Assembly: GCA_035048485.1 (NCBI GenBank)
Contig: CM068587.1
Location: 55,175,501 to 55,239,500 of the forward strand
DNA: 64,000 nucleotides
DNA from: Pteria penguin
Lineage: Eukaryota; Mollusca; Bivalvia; Pterioida; Pteriidae
Reading direction: 5' to 3'
Shown here: positions 46,470 through 58,234 of the stretch, piece after piece
Layout of the letters: each line of letters opens with the position of its first letter
Position numbering within the stretch: position 1 is the first letter of the stretch
Notes under the pieces: model-generated
What the model was told of the DNA's origin: nothing
Seen by the model: the letters and a program-made list of their open reading frames with translations, nothing else
The model's database searches: none
Made by a program: the position numbers and the translations under genes

Positions 46470-49415
46470 GAAAGGAAATGACAAAACGGGGAAGGAAAAG
46501 GGAAGGGATGTGGAAGATTGTGCTCCTATTTGCCCACTCATTTATAAATTTGACGAAGAGGTTTGCAAGAAGCAGAAATCCGTTGTTATCGGCCAACGTG
46601 TAAGAAAATCAGTTATATACAATAAAAAAGGAAAATTTAATAGCTAGTAGTTAGATCAAAATATATTGCAAAAAAAGTATGTGTAGCTAGCGGTCATCGT
46701 ACAACAAATAGCGCTGCATATACGCGCAAATTTCTATTCCTGTCGACAAACCAACAGGAAAATCTATTACAGTGCGCAAAAAGAAAAATCCATTCTTGCT
46801 TTAAAATGGAACAAACGAACAGACGGACCAAAAACTATATTCCCCGGAATCGGCAATTCTGGCAGGAAGGGGTGGTCCATGATTTACATTACCCAACATT
46901 TAGCAGAACATACTGCAGGCAGTTATCATGAACTCTCCCTTGCTATCAATCCGTTGCTATCCACAATCGCCCAGCAAAATACAATACCGTGTGTTGCTCG
47001 TCCATTTGCAGTGGATCATTGCTTTTCCAAAAAGTCATCGCTTTCACTCACGGGAAATCGTAATGCCAGAAGACGTCCAGCGTAACATGAGCGATTACGG
47101 GACATACACCCACCCAACGTAGGTGACCGTCGTAAAATGGCGCATAAGACGTGAGACGGATTGATAGAGGAGAAGACCTCGCATAAGTATAACGTATACA
47201 TACAATGGAAAAGCCATGGCATAAATGATCTAGTGGCATAGAATGATGGATTTATGGTCCATTTACCTCGGTTATGAGGACGTGGTCACGAACCGTCGCT
47301 TCGCCAGGTTATTCGTCGTTACAAAGCAGTTTTTGTGTATGACATAATCACACCGTGTGTTCGTTTGTTTGTTGGATTGATAATTTGGGAAATGTATAGA
47401 AATTGTTTCACACATCCAACAACCCCCCCCCCCTTTCCCTCGCACTCCCTTTCCTTTGCTAAATACTTAGTGAGGTAGTTGGAGAATGAGATTAACATAC
47501 AAAATAAACATTTCGTCTAGTCATAAATGATTATCAATTCGAAATGACGGATCCGCGAAGAATAATAACAATAAACAAATAAATAAAAATAACGAGTCAA
47601 ATAAATAAATGGAAAAAACCCCAAATCAGAATAAAGATGAAAATAACAATCAACAAATAAATAAAAATTAAAAACCAATCAACAAATAAATAGAAATAAC
47701 AATCCACGAAATTGTAAGAATAACAATAAAAAATAAAGAAACCGCCAACGGAACTCTATTCCGAAATAGCAACTGTCTTCATAGATAAACAAACATCCCC
47801 CCACCCAAAAGATAAAAACAAGTATACCTATAATTAAATAAAACGAGTAAAACGTCTCAACAAAATCCCCACTCAATATAACCAGATGAAAGATAGACCA
47901 ATGACTGTGTGCACTTCTCATTAAAACAAAATTAAACGAATGGAAAATATTTTTGTACCACACAAATTATCATTAATAATTTGTCAATTTTAAATCATTA
48001 AAAAGTTCATATTTCTAGGAAACGTCTTATCAATCTGCAGTTTGTTCTGATTGAATTTCAAAGAAGTTTATATCCTCAAACGTCGTCGTTTGCTCTATAG
48101 TGTATGAACCATAGGTCAGCAGGTGTTTGAATAAAATTACAAACCAAGCCAGGAAGATGTATATCCGTACAAATTCTATTCATTTATATAAAACTATACA
48201 GACAATCCCTTGCATTCGTCACATACAAAGGGGAATGAAAGAACGATCACTTAAGTCGCCAGGCTCCAATTTCATTATTATGTAATACATATGTGACAGT
48301 TTATTGCTTAATTCAATCTCCAGAAGTTTTTTGTTATTAGATTAAGTTAGCGAAGGTGATTTACGGAGCCAATAAAACGCATATTGTAAATGTCTACAAA
48401 CAGGCACCTGCCTCCAGGCGCGAATCCAGATATTTTGTTGAGCGTAGTCAACCTTAAACAAAATTTTCGAGACAGACTTCCAACCTTGTCATCTGGAGTA
48501 AACTTACTTGTTTTCAACACAAAGTACATAGAAAATGTCTTTTTGGCGAATATTAAGAAAGTTTCAGAACCCCGTCGCACCTCTGCATCCGCGCATGGGC
48601 CCTTTGTGTGAATACAGATAACACAGAGTTTTGTCTTAATTAGGTGAAGATGAATAATAGTACCAAACTAAGTAGACGCTATCCAATGACGATATTTCGG
48701 TGATATACCTTTGTCATTAAGGTATGATTGATGTACGATGAAACTTAAATTACATACAACGAAGTGTTTGTGAGTCTTAAGTGAACGCCTCGGTGTACAG
48801 ACCTGCGTTTGATCGATATCTACGGATCTATTGTGATGATCGATATTTTTTAAACAATTATGTTTCACAATAGCTTGTTTTTGTTATATTGTATACTCCT
48901 ATGATAGATCGAGTTTGAAAATGAGAAGGGGAACCCACCCAAATATTGATAAACATGTGCGGTGTTGATGACACATTTGCCTCAGATATGATTCAACATT
49001 CCATGTTTGATCATTCCTATGGAACTTTATAGTGAATCCAATGGGAAGTTCCGGAAATGTCTGCATAGCGATGATGAATCTAGAAAGGAAAAGCGCAAAG
49101 ACAGAATGAACTCTTCCGTATTTCCTGTATCATCAATGGAAACTCTTACCATTTTAGAATAAAATTCTGCATCCGTGCTTGGTACACATGTAATGCATCA
49201 GAAAAATAGGGAACTAAAAAGAATGGGGTTTTTTTTACTACAAGGATCAGACAGTGCATTTATAGAATGTGTCTGACTGACGGAATGAAATAAGCGACAG
49301 ATTCAGAATTCCAGAAAAATGGGAGCGCAGGAACACTTGAGACTAAATAAAGCCGAAAATCTTCCATAGATTTGGAGAGTTTTACGTCGAGTGTTATATA
49401 AATTTTATAATAGAC
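46470..49415. other. intergenic, no gene recognised
   Basis: A low-complexity AATAAATAAA/AACAATAA block spans about 47560-47730. Several overlapping 60-70 codon frames at 46879-47239 contradict each other. A GGCGCGAATCCAG motif near 48417 may be an isolated MITE end. Confidence 0.4.
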
Positions 49416-49422
49416 TCCGGGA

Positions 49423-49735
49423 AGTTGGTGTAGCCCAGCCGGTGGCGCCATTAGCTTGGAGCTAAGGGATCTCGGGTGCGAGTACCACCACAGCTGATCT
49501 GTCGGTATCCGGTCTTTCGGAAGATAAAAAATAAGATAAGATAAATAAATAAATAATGAAAATAAAAGATTCCGTGTTTCATGAAGATTTTGGCGCGTAA
49601 AAAGATGTCTCTCTATCTGCTTCAAGTATGCCTGCTTCATACTTCTACATTTCTTTACAATGTAGTAGGCAGCTGTCATCATAATAAAGCATGTGAAATA
49701 AGCCTGTAGTGTTACGTAAACCAACAAATAAACAA
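49423..49735 (+). mobile_element. family A SINE, old and internally expanded (copy 8)
   Basis: The head has GTTGGTGTAGCCCAGCCGG with a degraded B box (GGGTGCGAGTACC). A (ATAA)n expansion at about 49525-49570 splits the body. The 3' half keeps GGCGCGTAAAAAGATG, TATCTGCTTCAAG and GTGTTACGTAAACC. A 164-codon reverse-strand frame covering this copy is an artefact. Confidence 0.65.
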
Positions 49736-49825
49736 ACAAAAAAGGGGGTGGCAAGTCTACCTTTATAATGTCATTACTGCTGATTTTATATACTTCCTGT
49801 AACTTTAGACTTCACGTTGAACAGA

Positions 49826-49960
49826 TGTGCAGATGTGACGTAGGGGATAAGTGCTGGACCTGAGGGTCATATTAACTTGGTTCGAATCCTGGATTGTACC
49901 TATACGTTTTGATTCTGGTAACCTCTCCTTTCCATATTGTTGTGTATCTGAAAAGAAAGA
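49826..49960 (+). mobile_element. tRNA-like SINE fragment, family B-like
   Basis: Head-like GTGACGTAGGGGATAAGTGC and B-box-like TGGTTCGAATCCTGG are followed by TCTGGTAACCTCTCCTTTCC, ATATTG, similar to the family B body. The ends are unclear. Confidence 0.5.
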
Positions 49961-49972
49961 TTCATTAAATAC

Positions 49973-50028
49973 TGTCCTTTTCTAACTTTAAATTTAGTGA
50001 TTTAAAAATTTAAAGTTAGAAAAGGACA
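49973..50028. repeat. perfect 23-bp inverted repeat (hairpin) beside a microsatellite
   Basis: The arms 49973-49995 and 50006-50028 are perfect reverse complements (left arm starts TGTCCTTTTCTAACTTTAAA), with a 10-nt loop. The right arm abuts a (TAC)n tract that starts about 2 bp later. Confidence 0.95.
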
Positions 50029-50029
50029 A

Positions 50030-50063
<34 letters not shown>

Positions 50064-50088
50064 TATCATTATTATTATTATCATTATA

Positions 50089-50144
<56 letters not shown>

Positions 50145-50158
50145 ATGTACTACTACTA
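50030..50158. repeat. (TAC)n trinucleotide microsatellite
   Basis: Two pure blocks (about 50030-50060 and 50090-50158) are separated by an ATT/ATC-rich stretch. Trinucleotide repeat next to a strong hairpin. Confidence 0.96.
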
Positions 50159-50395
50159 AAACAATTCAGTTACAGATATGTAATCTTTGTGATCACCCCC
50201 CTCCCACCTTTATCGACCATCTCTAACAACAACAACAACATCAGAAGTTTGTGTGTGTGTGGCCGGGGGGGGGGGGGTTCCTGTAGCTGTTAATATAATG
50301 GGGGGAAGGTTCCTGCAGTTGATATATTTGTCAAGGAGTACACGTTTTTCACACATGTACATTTACAGATTGTACTTAACTTGAAATCTAAGCCT

Positions 50396-50451
50396 GGGAC
50401 ACCACCTCATCAGTCATGTGGTAGGGACACCACCTCATCAGTCATGTGGTA
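50396..50451 (+). repeat. 28-bp exact tandem duplication
   Basis: Two identical 28-bp units starting GGGACACCACCTCATC at 50396 and 50424, with no mismatch. Probably recent. Confidence 0.95.
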
Positions 50452-50623
50452 GTCCTGTCGTCGCTCCGACGGGAACAATTGTTATCGTCAGCAGTATCGT
50501 CCAAGGCCTTTCTCTATCCGTGTATCAGGCATACGAACAGGACAGGGGACTGGTGGTAATCAACAAGAATTCAGTCCTACATAGTAAATAGAAGGTGTAA
50601 TAGGTAGAGAGCCTGCACCCCCA

Positions 50624-50720
50624 CCTCTCTCTCTCTCGGATTATTACGGTCATGTTCTCAACTGATCATCGAGAATGAAGAAGACAGGTGGTGACAAACC
50701 GGTTTTCCTCCGTCCTGTTT
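50624..50720 (+). repeat. CT-microsatellite-linked dispersed repeat (copy 1)
   Basis: A short (CT)n is followed by TTATTACGGTCATGTTCTCA, TCGAGAATGAAGAAGACAGG and TTTTCCTCCGTCCTG. The reverse complement of this arrangement is at 58002-58134, where the CT tract is longer. The family is not known to me. Confidence 0.8.
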
Positions 50721-50821
50721 GGTCGTGTGAAACAAATAAAAAAACGCACGCAGAGTACCTCCCGGCCCACAACTCCACTTCTTATGGTCATGTCCATGGA
50801 TGATGTCAAATAGGACAAATC

Positions 50822-50848
50822 AGAGAGAGAGAGAGAGAGAAAGAGAGC
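50822..50848. repeat. (GA)n microsatellite
   Basis: Short GA tract with one interruption, about 100 bp right of the dispersed repeat above. A separate GA tract from the one in the 58-kb copy. Confidence 0.9.
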
Positions 50849-50849
50849 G

Positions 50850-51750
50850 CAAATTTTAGAAAAAGAATTATTCATTCTGTTTCGGGAGTGGGTGGGTTGG
50901 TTGGTCATTACATGGCATGCTGGGAGTTTTACACCCCATAACTCCTTTCCTATTATGATTACATCGCAATGGACTGCTGAGCTTGGTGCGTTACTAACAT
51001 TACACGACACTGATGTTTACTCATGTACATTTTTATCCAAATCCTCCGACCGGTGAACATTCTCATTTACACTCTTTTGGAGTGACCGATATTTTAGATG
51101 ACAAGTGACGTCACTTGGGCAAGGCGGTACGAAACTGCTGATCAGAAGCTCGCAGGTGCACGATATCCAAACAGGGTGTATTCGTGACGTCATCAATTTC
51201 GTTGAAATAATGGTTGCTAAGTCGATTTAGATACATATCACCGGCTATTACTCATTGCAATTAGATCAGTCCAGTCAAAACTTTAAAAGATCAAAACAGT
51301 TATACACTCGTTCAACTTTGCCACTTTATTAAACCGATTAACCAGGGTAATAATTAAATAGATACGTTGGCGCAGTGATAAGATAACGCGCCAAAGCCTG
51401 TGTGGTATTTTCCCGACATGCCTGCCGATCATATCATCGAATTTCAAGACGTCATATCAAACAGGCAAATCTGGTAACACATGCATTTCCGTTGTCAGTG
51501 TTTACGGATGGTTACGTTTCATTATGACATCATACCTGCATTTCTTATTCTAATTCATGTGATTAAAAGAGTCTCTTTCACAAAGTCTGCATGTCAGATT
51601 CGTAATCTATCGACGGATTTCGCATATTTTACTGACATGTCGATGCATTTGATTGGAATTTGTGCAGGTTTTATCGACATTTACATTGGTGGACTGGGAA
51701 TGGATAGATTCAAAGAGAAAGAGGGCATTGCGTTTATGTATGTTTGTACC

Positions 51751-51788
<38 letters not shown>

Positions 51789-53215
51789 GGGCTGAAATTA
51801 AACTTTTTCGAGTCCAGATTTTTGTTGGCTCTAATGAGTGGTAAGTTGATGCATAGCTCGTAGCCGAAGTCTTCCGAATTACGCGTGACTGACTACAAAA
51901 TGCCCAGTGACCGAGATATTCCGAAATAGAAGTCGATAAAATGGTTATCCAGTAGCTGTAGTCTTTCGAAATAAATACAAGAGATTGGAAATATATGATA
52001 AATAGTTTAAATGTATTTTTGTTCGATCCTTGCAATAGAGACCTTTATCCATAGAACTATATATTCATTATGGTCATACACGATGTGCCAACTCGGCCAA
52101 GAACTTGGAAGATGCGGAAATCAGCTAGCTTCTCTGTTGATACCTTATACACAGCAAGGAAAGAGGAATTCCATGGACTTCGTGTGAGTTTGGGTCATTA
52201 ATCAGCATAAGTCTATATATTATTGTAACATGCTCAAGGTGGTGCCCCATGACCTTCCTGACTTTAGAATTGTTAACAATCACCTTAAGCATTACTAAAA
52301 ATACGAGACACAAACAAAAACATGACAAGCAAACAAAACAACAAAACACAACACCAAAGGCTACAAAATCACTCAAACTCTCTCCGTTTCTGAAAAAATG
52401 GAAAAGAAATCAAAACGACCCAATTTCAATCACCATTTCCTTCTTTCAGAAACAACAACGTTTTCCTTGTGAGCGGTCTCCAGTTTGATTCTGTGATAAC
52501 CCGTCCTTTTCCGGGAGCGAGAAATGCCCATGACACACGATGATATCTTTTTACTAGCCAAGGGATAAGAAGGCAGGTCGAGTTTTAAGGTCAAGCAAGT
52601 GCATATGTAGCGATATAGTGGAGATTGCGCAATACCTGTCGCCCAGAGTCCCAAGTTGCGCGGCACTTTACGATACATAATGCGGAGATGTAAGCATAAA
52701 CAACCTGCCTCAATACACACTAATGTAGGTAGATAGGTATATACATAAGAATAATGTAACACAAGGTCAAACAAGGTACGATATATGGAGGGCAGATCAG
52801 GCGAATGACGAACGAGATGGTAATTAACAGCTAGCGATGTGTATTCCTTTACCTATCGCTTAAGTTTTTTGGGGGACTTCTTACATACTACGTATTGTTG
52901 TTGTTCCGGGTTTAATTTTAGAATAATATATAAATTACTATTAATTAAAATGTATCATGATATCCTACTATTTCGGCTGGTACGAGTTTGATTTATCGTG
53001 CGTTATTCACCATAGGAATCCCGCTTTATTTTTCTCCCACGTTTTCTGAATATCCTCCTTTCACTTCACCTCTCGCTTTCTCGATTTCCTATTTTCTCTT
53101 CGCCCTCAATTCTCGACATTTTGTCCTCTTCATTGTACGTCATATCCGCCACTTTCCTCTCACTGTTTTCCTTTCTGTTCTTTCTTCTCTTTCTTTTTTG
53201 TACGGTGTAAATATA
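50850..53215. other. intergenic, no gene recognised
   Basis: Contains a (GA)n tract at 51752-51786. Open frames of 104-142 codons overlapping it on both strands lack domains. The sequence at 52988-53221 is C/T-rich and of low complexity. Confidence 0.45.
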
Positions 53216-53220
53216 TTTTG

Positions 53221-53420
53221 AATAGACGATCTTCATATTTTACATGATATAAGCGGCCAAGGACCCGACATTTAACTTTTTGCCGGGGTTTTCATTTTGA
53301 CGTGAAAAACTAGCTAGTGACGTCACAATTTAAGCAATAAAGTCAAAATAAAAACCCCGGCTAAGAGTTACACCGGGTTTTGGGTCGCTTATATCATGTA
53401 AAATATGAAGATCGTCTATT
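53221..53420. mobile_element. 200-bp foldback element with 35-bp perfect termini
   Basis: Perfect inverted termini lie at 53221-53255 and 53386-53420 (AATAGACGATCTTCATATTT onward). Inside, GCCGGGGTTTTCATTTTGAC pairs with GTCAAAATAAAAACCCCGGC at one mismatch. Only about 40 bp in the centre stays unpaired, and it contains TGACGTCA (53318-53325), the CRE palindrome. No coding sequence. No clear target duplication. Confidence 0.85.
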
Positions 53421-53899
53421 ACATTGCCGTTCGTTCGATTGTCGGTTATGTCACTGTCTGTTTTACTGTCTTCGCAAACGACGCATATTTTTTGGATCAC
53501 CCAATATATTTCTTATTTCTATCCTCAATTCCCGTTTCATCTGCGCATCTAGCAGTTTTCAAAAGAGGGGTAGTTCAACGTTTAGAGATAAAAAAAAATT
53601 GATAAGAAAAGAGGGGTATTAACCTCCAAAAAAAAAAAAACCCCAAAACAAAACAAATATATTATAGTTGGATAATGTTTTCTTCGGAAATGAATTGATG
53701 ATGGAAGGTGTAACCTTCTCTCTGGATCCCTCAATGTTTTTTTTGTTCTTGTCCCCTCCACTTATCACACAACAATTTCACCTCTCCCATTTATCATACC
53801 CCCCCCCCTTTTTTTTACCTTAATAATCTGTCCCACAGAGACCTTAGTATATAATAACACAACTACTTGTTTACACTCTACAATATACATTCGCAGACC

Positions 53900-54087
53900 T
53901 AGGGGTGAAGACCGGGGGTCTAGACCCACTCTGCGATTTGGCAAAAATGCCCTTTTATGGTACCTTTTCTTATAGGTAACATTACACCCAGTGACAATAT
54001 TTAACATTTTCTCGGAATATGCATCGTAGTGGATCCCCTTCCAAAGACAATTTTCTGGATCCACACAATTTTCTGGATCCTCGCCTG
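53900..54087. mobile_element. MITE related to 36463-36652
   Basis: Shares GGGGGTCTAGACCCACTCTG, GTAACATTACAC, GTGGATCCCCTTCC and a terminal GGATCCTCGCCTG. A duplicated ACAATTTTCTGGATCC block lies at the right end. Left terminus degraded. Confidence 0.6.
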
Positions 54088-54089
54088 TT

Positions 54090-55845
54090 GATATAGTACG
54101 TGCTGTTATCACGTAGTATACATAAGCAGTGTTTAGTTTTCTTCAGATCTCCACCAATTAACAATAATATCGCAATATGTATGTATTACGGTTTCTTCTT
54201 CCCAACTTTGATCTTTCCATACTCTCTTTAATGAGCATCCTTGTTTGAGTGTATACTATAGAGTACGTAGATATTATGATGTATATGGTTTTATTTTGTA
54301 TTTGACCGACTTTTTACGCACGAAGTAGACATTTTTGTCGTTCTATATCGTACTTAATAAAACAATGTCATAGAGGATATAAAGTAACAGCGACATGGAT
54401 AGACGGTCTGCTTTAGTCTGTTGGTAGGCTTGTTATGTTATGTTTTTTCCCCTTTTTCTTGGACTCCAAAAATTAATTGGATAAAAATTGGGTTTGGTTT
54501 GGGATCAAGTAAAATATCACATTTGAAAGAATATATGAGAAGAATATATAAGATAATGTTTTTCTGAAAAAAAAGGGGGGGGGGGGTTGGTGTTACTTTT
54601 TTGGTAAAGTGGCTGAAATAGGGATTTCCAAGAATATGTATGCGCGCGCGTGTGTGTGTATGTGTGAAGGGCGGTAGTGTGGTGATGGCTGTTCTTGCCA
54701 TTCCATCAATTTCTCCATTCCTGGTAGCTGTTTTTGTTATTCCACCTATCCCTGGAACACCACTGAACTAATTTCATCTCGCTTTGGGTTTACCACAGTA
54801 TACTATGGGTGACGTCTTTTGGCGTCAAGACGGCAATATTTACCACCACTGACGCTGCAGTTGTCCCTTATAATGGGCAACATCATATAACTTTGATCGA
54901 TTGCCTTTTGGAGTTCTAACACCTCCTCCATACCAAGTTCGCACTCACTGAATATGTAAGCCCAAGTCGCTCTGTGTAATTAACATGTATTAATTACACA
55001 TTAAGATGTCTATTTAGTGTTTCTTTCATTGTGCAATAAGCGGAACGAACTTATTTTTATCCGAGTTGACTGCATGAATGTTCGGTGCTATTGGGGCTTT
55101 TACGAGGTTGACATGTTTTATTTGTGTGTACGACTCTCTCCGGTGTAATGGCATGTTTTGTCCACATAATCACAAGCGGAATTTATCACTGTCAAAACAC
55201 CGACTTTAAGTCGGTCGTGCGTGCATTGTCGTAAAATCCAGCGAGTCTGTTATTTCCATATATGCACATATGTGAACGTTTTCTCAGTTTTTTTGTAATC
55301 CACTGAAGTGCGAACAACCCAGTCCCCTCTGTTGGAAGAATATCTACTGTGTATGTAACTATGTTGGAACTATGAATATAAGATACCGGTAATTAGAATA
55401 AAAAAGATTACCATCAGATGTTTTCAAATATTGTTTGACGTCATTGGATTGGTTAGAATGACGTTATGATTATCGTATTTATGCAAGTGTGACGTAAACA
55501 AAAATATATACGTTGAGGGTTACTCAAACACTTGGATAGGAAAGGCCCGCGTTATTGTGAAATTCCCACCTTAACCACCTTTAGTTGTTGTTGTTTTTGT
55601 TTTGATTTGTCACCGATTGGGACACATGATTATTAAAAACTTATTATTGTAATCATTCAAAGGACTTTTGTGTATCTTGTACAATAGGAATATATTTCGT
55701 GTGTTTTGCTGTAAATTACCTTCGTTTGACGTCGCGTGTCCCGTCATACCTAACGAACTAGACACGATAAAAAACTCTTAATTCACAAGATTCATCAAAA
55801 ACTGGTGAAATAGATCAACTACGACGTTCCGAATGACAGGATCTT
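54090..55845. other. intergenic, no gene recognised
   Basis: Includes a G11 run near 54577 and an alternating CG/TG tract at 54641-54666 with Z-DNA potential. No coding evidence. Confidence 0.4.
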
Positions 55846-55852
55846 CTCCATC

Positions 55853-56312
55853 ATGACATTCAAATCACAAGTCGATTTTCTTCCGGGATGATTTTTTTTA
55901 TACATTTCTGTGTTTTTTAAAACACGGTCAAGTTTTTAATAAAATGCAGAACTTATGAAAATGACATTTAAATCAGTAGTCGGGTTTCCCCACATTTGTA
56001 TCAAAAGTTATTTTCTTCCAGGTGTAATTTTTAAGCATGTCTTTGCGTTTTGTAACACGGCCAAGTTTGTTTAAAAATAAAATGCAGGGTAATTAAGAAT
56101 AATGACCTTCAAATCACAAGTCAATTTTATTGACCTTCAAATCAGATGTCATTTTTCATCTGGAATAATTAAAAATCTTTCTACTTTTTATAACACGGTC
56201 AATCTGAAAGAAAAGGACATTGAAAGCAGAAGTCATTTTTCTTCCGGGATCATTTTCTTTAGTCATAATTGTATTTTTTTTTTTATCATACGGTCAAGTT
56301 GGATTTTGTTTG
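55853..56312 (+). repeat. degenerate tandem repeat, 4 units of about 115 bp
   Basis: Successive units share TGACATTCAAATCACAAGTC, a TTTTCTTCCGGGATGATTTT-like segment, TAACACGGTCAAGTTT and AATAAAATGCAG. Units start near 55853, 55960, 56100 and 56217. Divergence is high, so the array is old. Confidence 0.78.
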
Positions 56313-56319
56313 TTGTTGC

Positions 56320-57995
56320 GTTTTTTATATTAATTATAATACAGTTTAATTAAAGCTTAAACTGACCTTTAAACACGTGGTTCATAGTATACACGGAAAT
56401 AACGTTGTTTTTTGAATAGCGTTTTGTATTCTTTGAAGTTTCTGTTGTCAACATGGGTTATTTCTCCACTAGGAGGTGACACAGTCCTGTCATATATTTC
56501 TGGTAATTATAAGTATAAGGAGTGCAACAATTAGGTAGCATGCAATGGCAGGTAATGGGGGAGGGGCCCGTCTTTTTGTCCAAAGTTTATCATTAGATAA
56601 TTTAACATTGTCATAAATTAATGTTCTCTTTTTCACCTACACCTATTGTGTCGTGTCAGTTTCTATGCTTGAAATCTGTTTCTGGAATACTATAGTGACA
56701 GATTCAGAAGTCCACATGAAGTACCTTTATTAAAGAAAATAAATGGGGCGGGAGGGGGGGGGGGGCTTGTTTAGATAAATAAAAATATTTAAGAGGTAAA
56801 CCTGCTTTACGTAATTGCATTTCAAATATGTTTGTTTTTGAAGATGAATTAAGGTGCATAACGTAAATAGGCTAATAATATCCCTTTGCAAGAAACGTTT
56901 AAAGTTCTCTAATACACAATTGAAAAAGAAGGGGGGGGGGTTGGTTCTGGGAGAGGTATGGTTTATGAAGACGTCTTTATTATAAAAAAAACGATGAGGT
57001 TCGTTATCCGTTAATATTGTATCTTGTATTGGGCTATTGTTACGCATTTGATACAATGTTCCAAGATCCGTCAAAACTGCAGACCATTGTTTGTCCGAGC
57101 TGTCGGAACCCAATGTCAAATATTTATTTTACCTATATTGTGTTTGAATTTGTATTTACTGCTCGTCAAATAAATCATTTGAGAACTTTATGGCGCTTTA
57201 GCGTATGCATGTTAAAGTTTATATCATCACCGTTCTTCTGAGTCGTAACACTGGTAAATGCGTTCCGTCAATAATTCCTTTTATATCGTTCCAAACTAGC
57301 TTCCAAATGGCGTATAATCAAATATACTAAAATAGTTTATTTTATGTACATTTTGCTGCAATATCTTTAGAAATTTCGATTCGGAACGCAAATAGTATCC
57401 TGTGCCAAGTCAAAGAGCAGTCTTTGTACAGTGTAAAGAAGATTTGTAAAGCATAAAGAACCCAGTGTTACTCCTGGTAAACTTGTATTAATTCGCACTT
57501 TGTCAAAAGTTCATTATCATTGCTAATAAAATACCAGCGTGCTACGGGTCTTCTTCAAACATCCAAAAGACCAACAGTGGTCGTTTACATTTTGGATATT
57601 AGAGAAGGTCCTTACAGAGGTGTGTATAGGAATAGAGACCTCGAGGAGAAGAAGGAAAATCCTTGATACTTGTATCCGATTGAACTTATGAATGACTCGG
57701 GCATAGAACGCCAGGTTATATAATAGACTGTAGGGTTTAATTGTGTGCTGTCAGCTTTTCTAAAACAGAAGAATACCAGAAAATATTCATCTCAATTCCT
57801 ATCGTTAACGCCTAGTACAGGTATCTCCTCCATAGTGCTGCTTTGAAACTCGGTGAAGTCTGGATTCGAATAGCAGCTACGGCCAATGGAATGATCAGCC
57901 AGTATACGGAAATCGACGATCATCTTCGGTTCCTCGGCTTACTACTCCCCCCAAACACTTACAAAGTTGAAAAAAAACCACTGTCGTAGCGTTTG
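56320..57995. other. intergenic, no gene recognised
   Basis: G runs at about 56753 and 56931. A 129-codon minus-strand frame (56730-57119) has no known domain. Confidence 0.4.
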
Positions 57996-58001
57996 GTAAA
58001 T

Positions 58002-58081
58002 CAGGACGGAGGAAAACCCTTTTATTCGCCCCTGTCTTCTTCATTCTCGATAATCACTTGAGAACATGACCGTAATAACCC

Positions 58082-58134
<53 letters not shown>
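58002..58134 (-). repeat. CT-microsatellite-linked dispersed repeat (copy 2)
   Basis: Reverse complement of 50624-50720. On the minus strand a (CT)n of about 50 bp leads into TTATTACGGTCATGTTCTCA, then GAGAATGAAGAAGACAGG and GTTTTCCTCCGTCCTG. The microsatellite occupies 58085-58134. Confidence 0.8.
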
Positions 58135-58139
<5 letters not shown>

Positions 58140-58234
58140 GAAAACCATCTACCCGCTCCAGAAAACCTTCCTTCCCTTCTTCGGAGAAGATAAGGGTGAT
58201 TGGGGATGTCCAGTCCTGTTCCCCATTAATTAAC

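Noticed and set aside
49260..49754. 164-codon minus-strand frame, the longest outside the known gene and its repeats
   Set aside because: It overlaps an old SINE and its ATAA expansion, with no domain. Open by chance in AT-rich low-complexity DNA.
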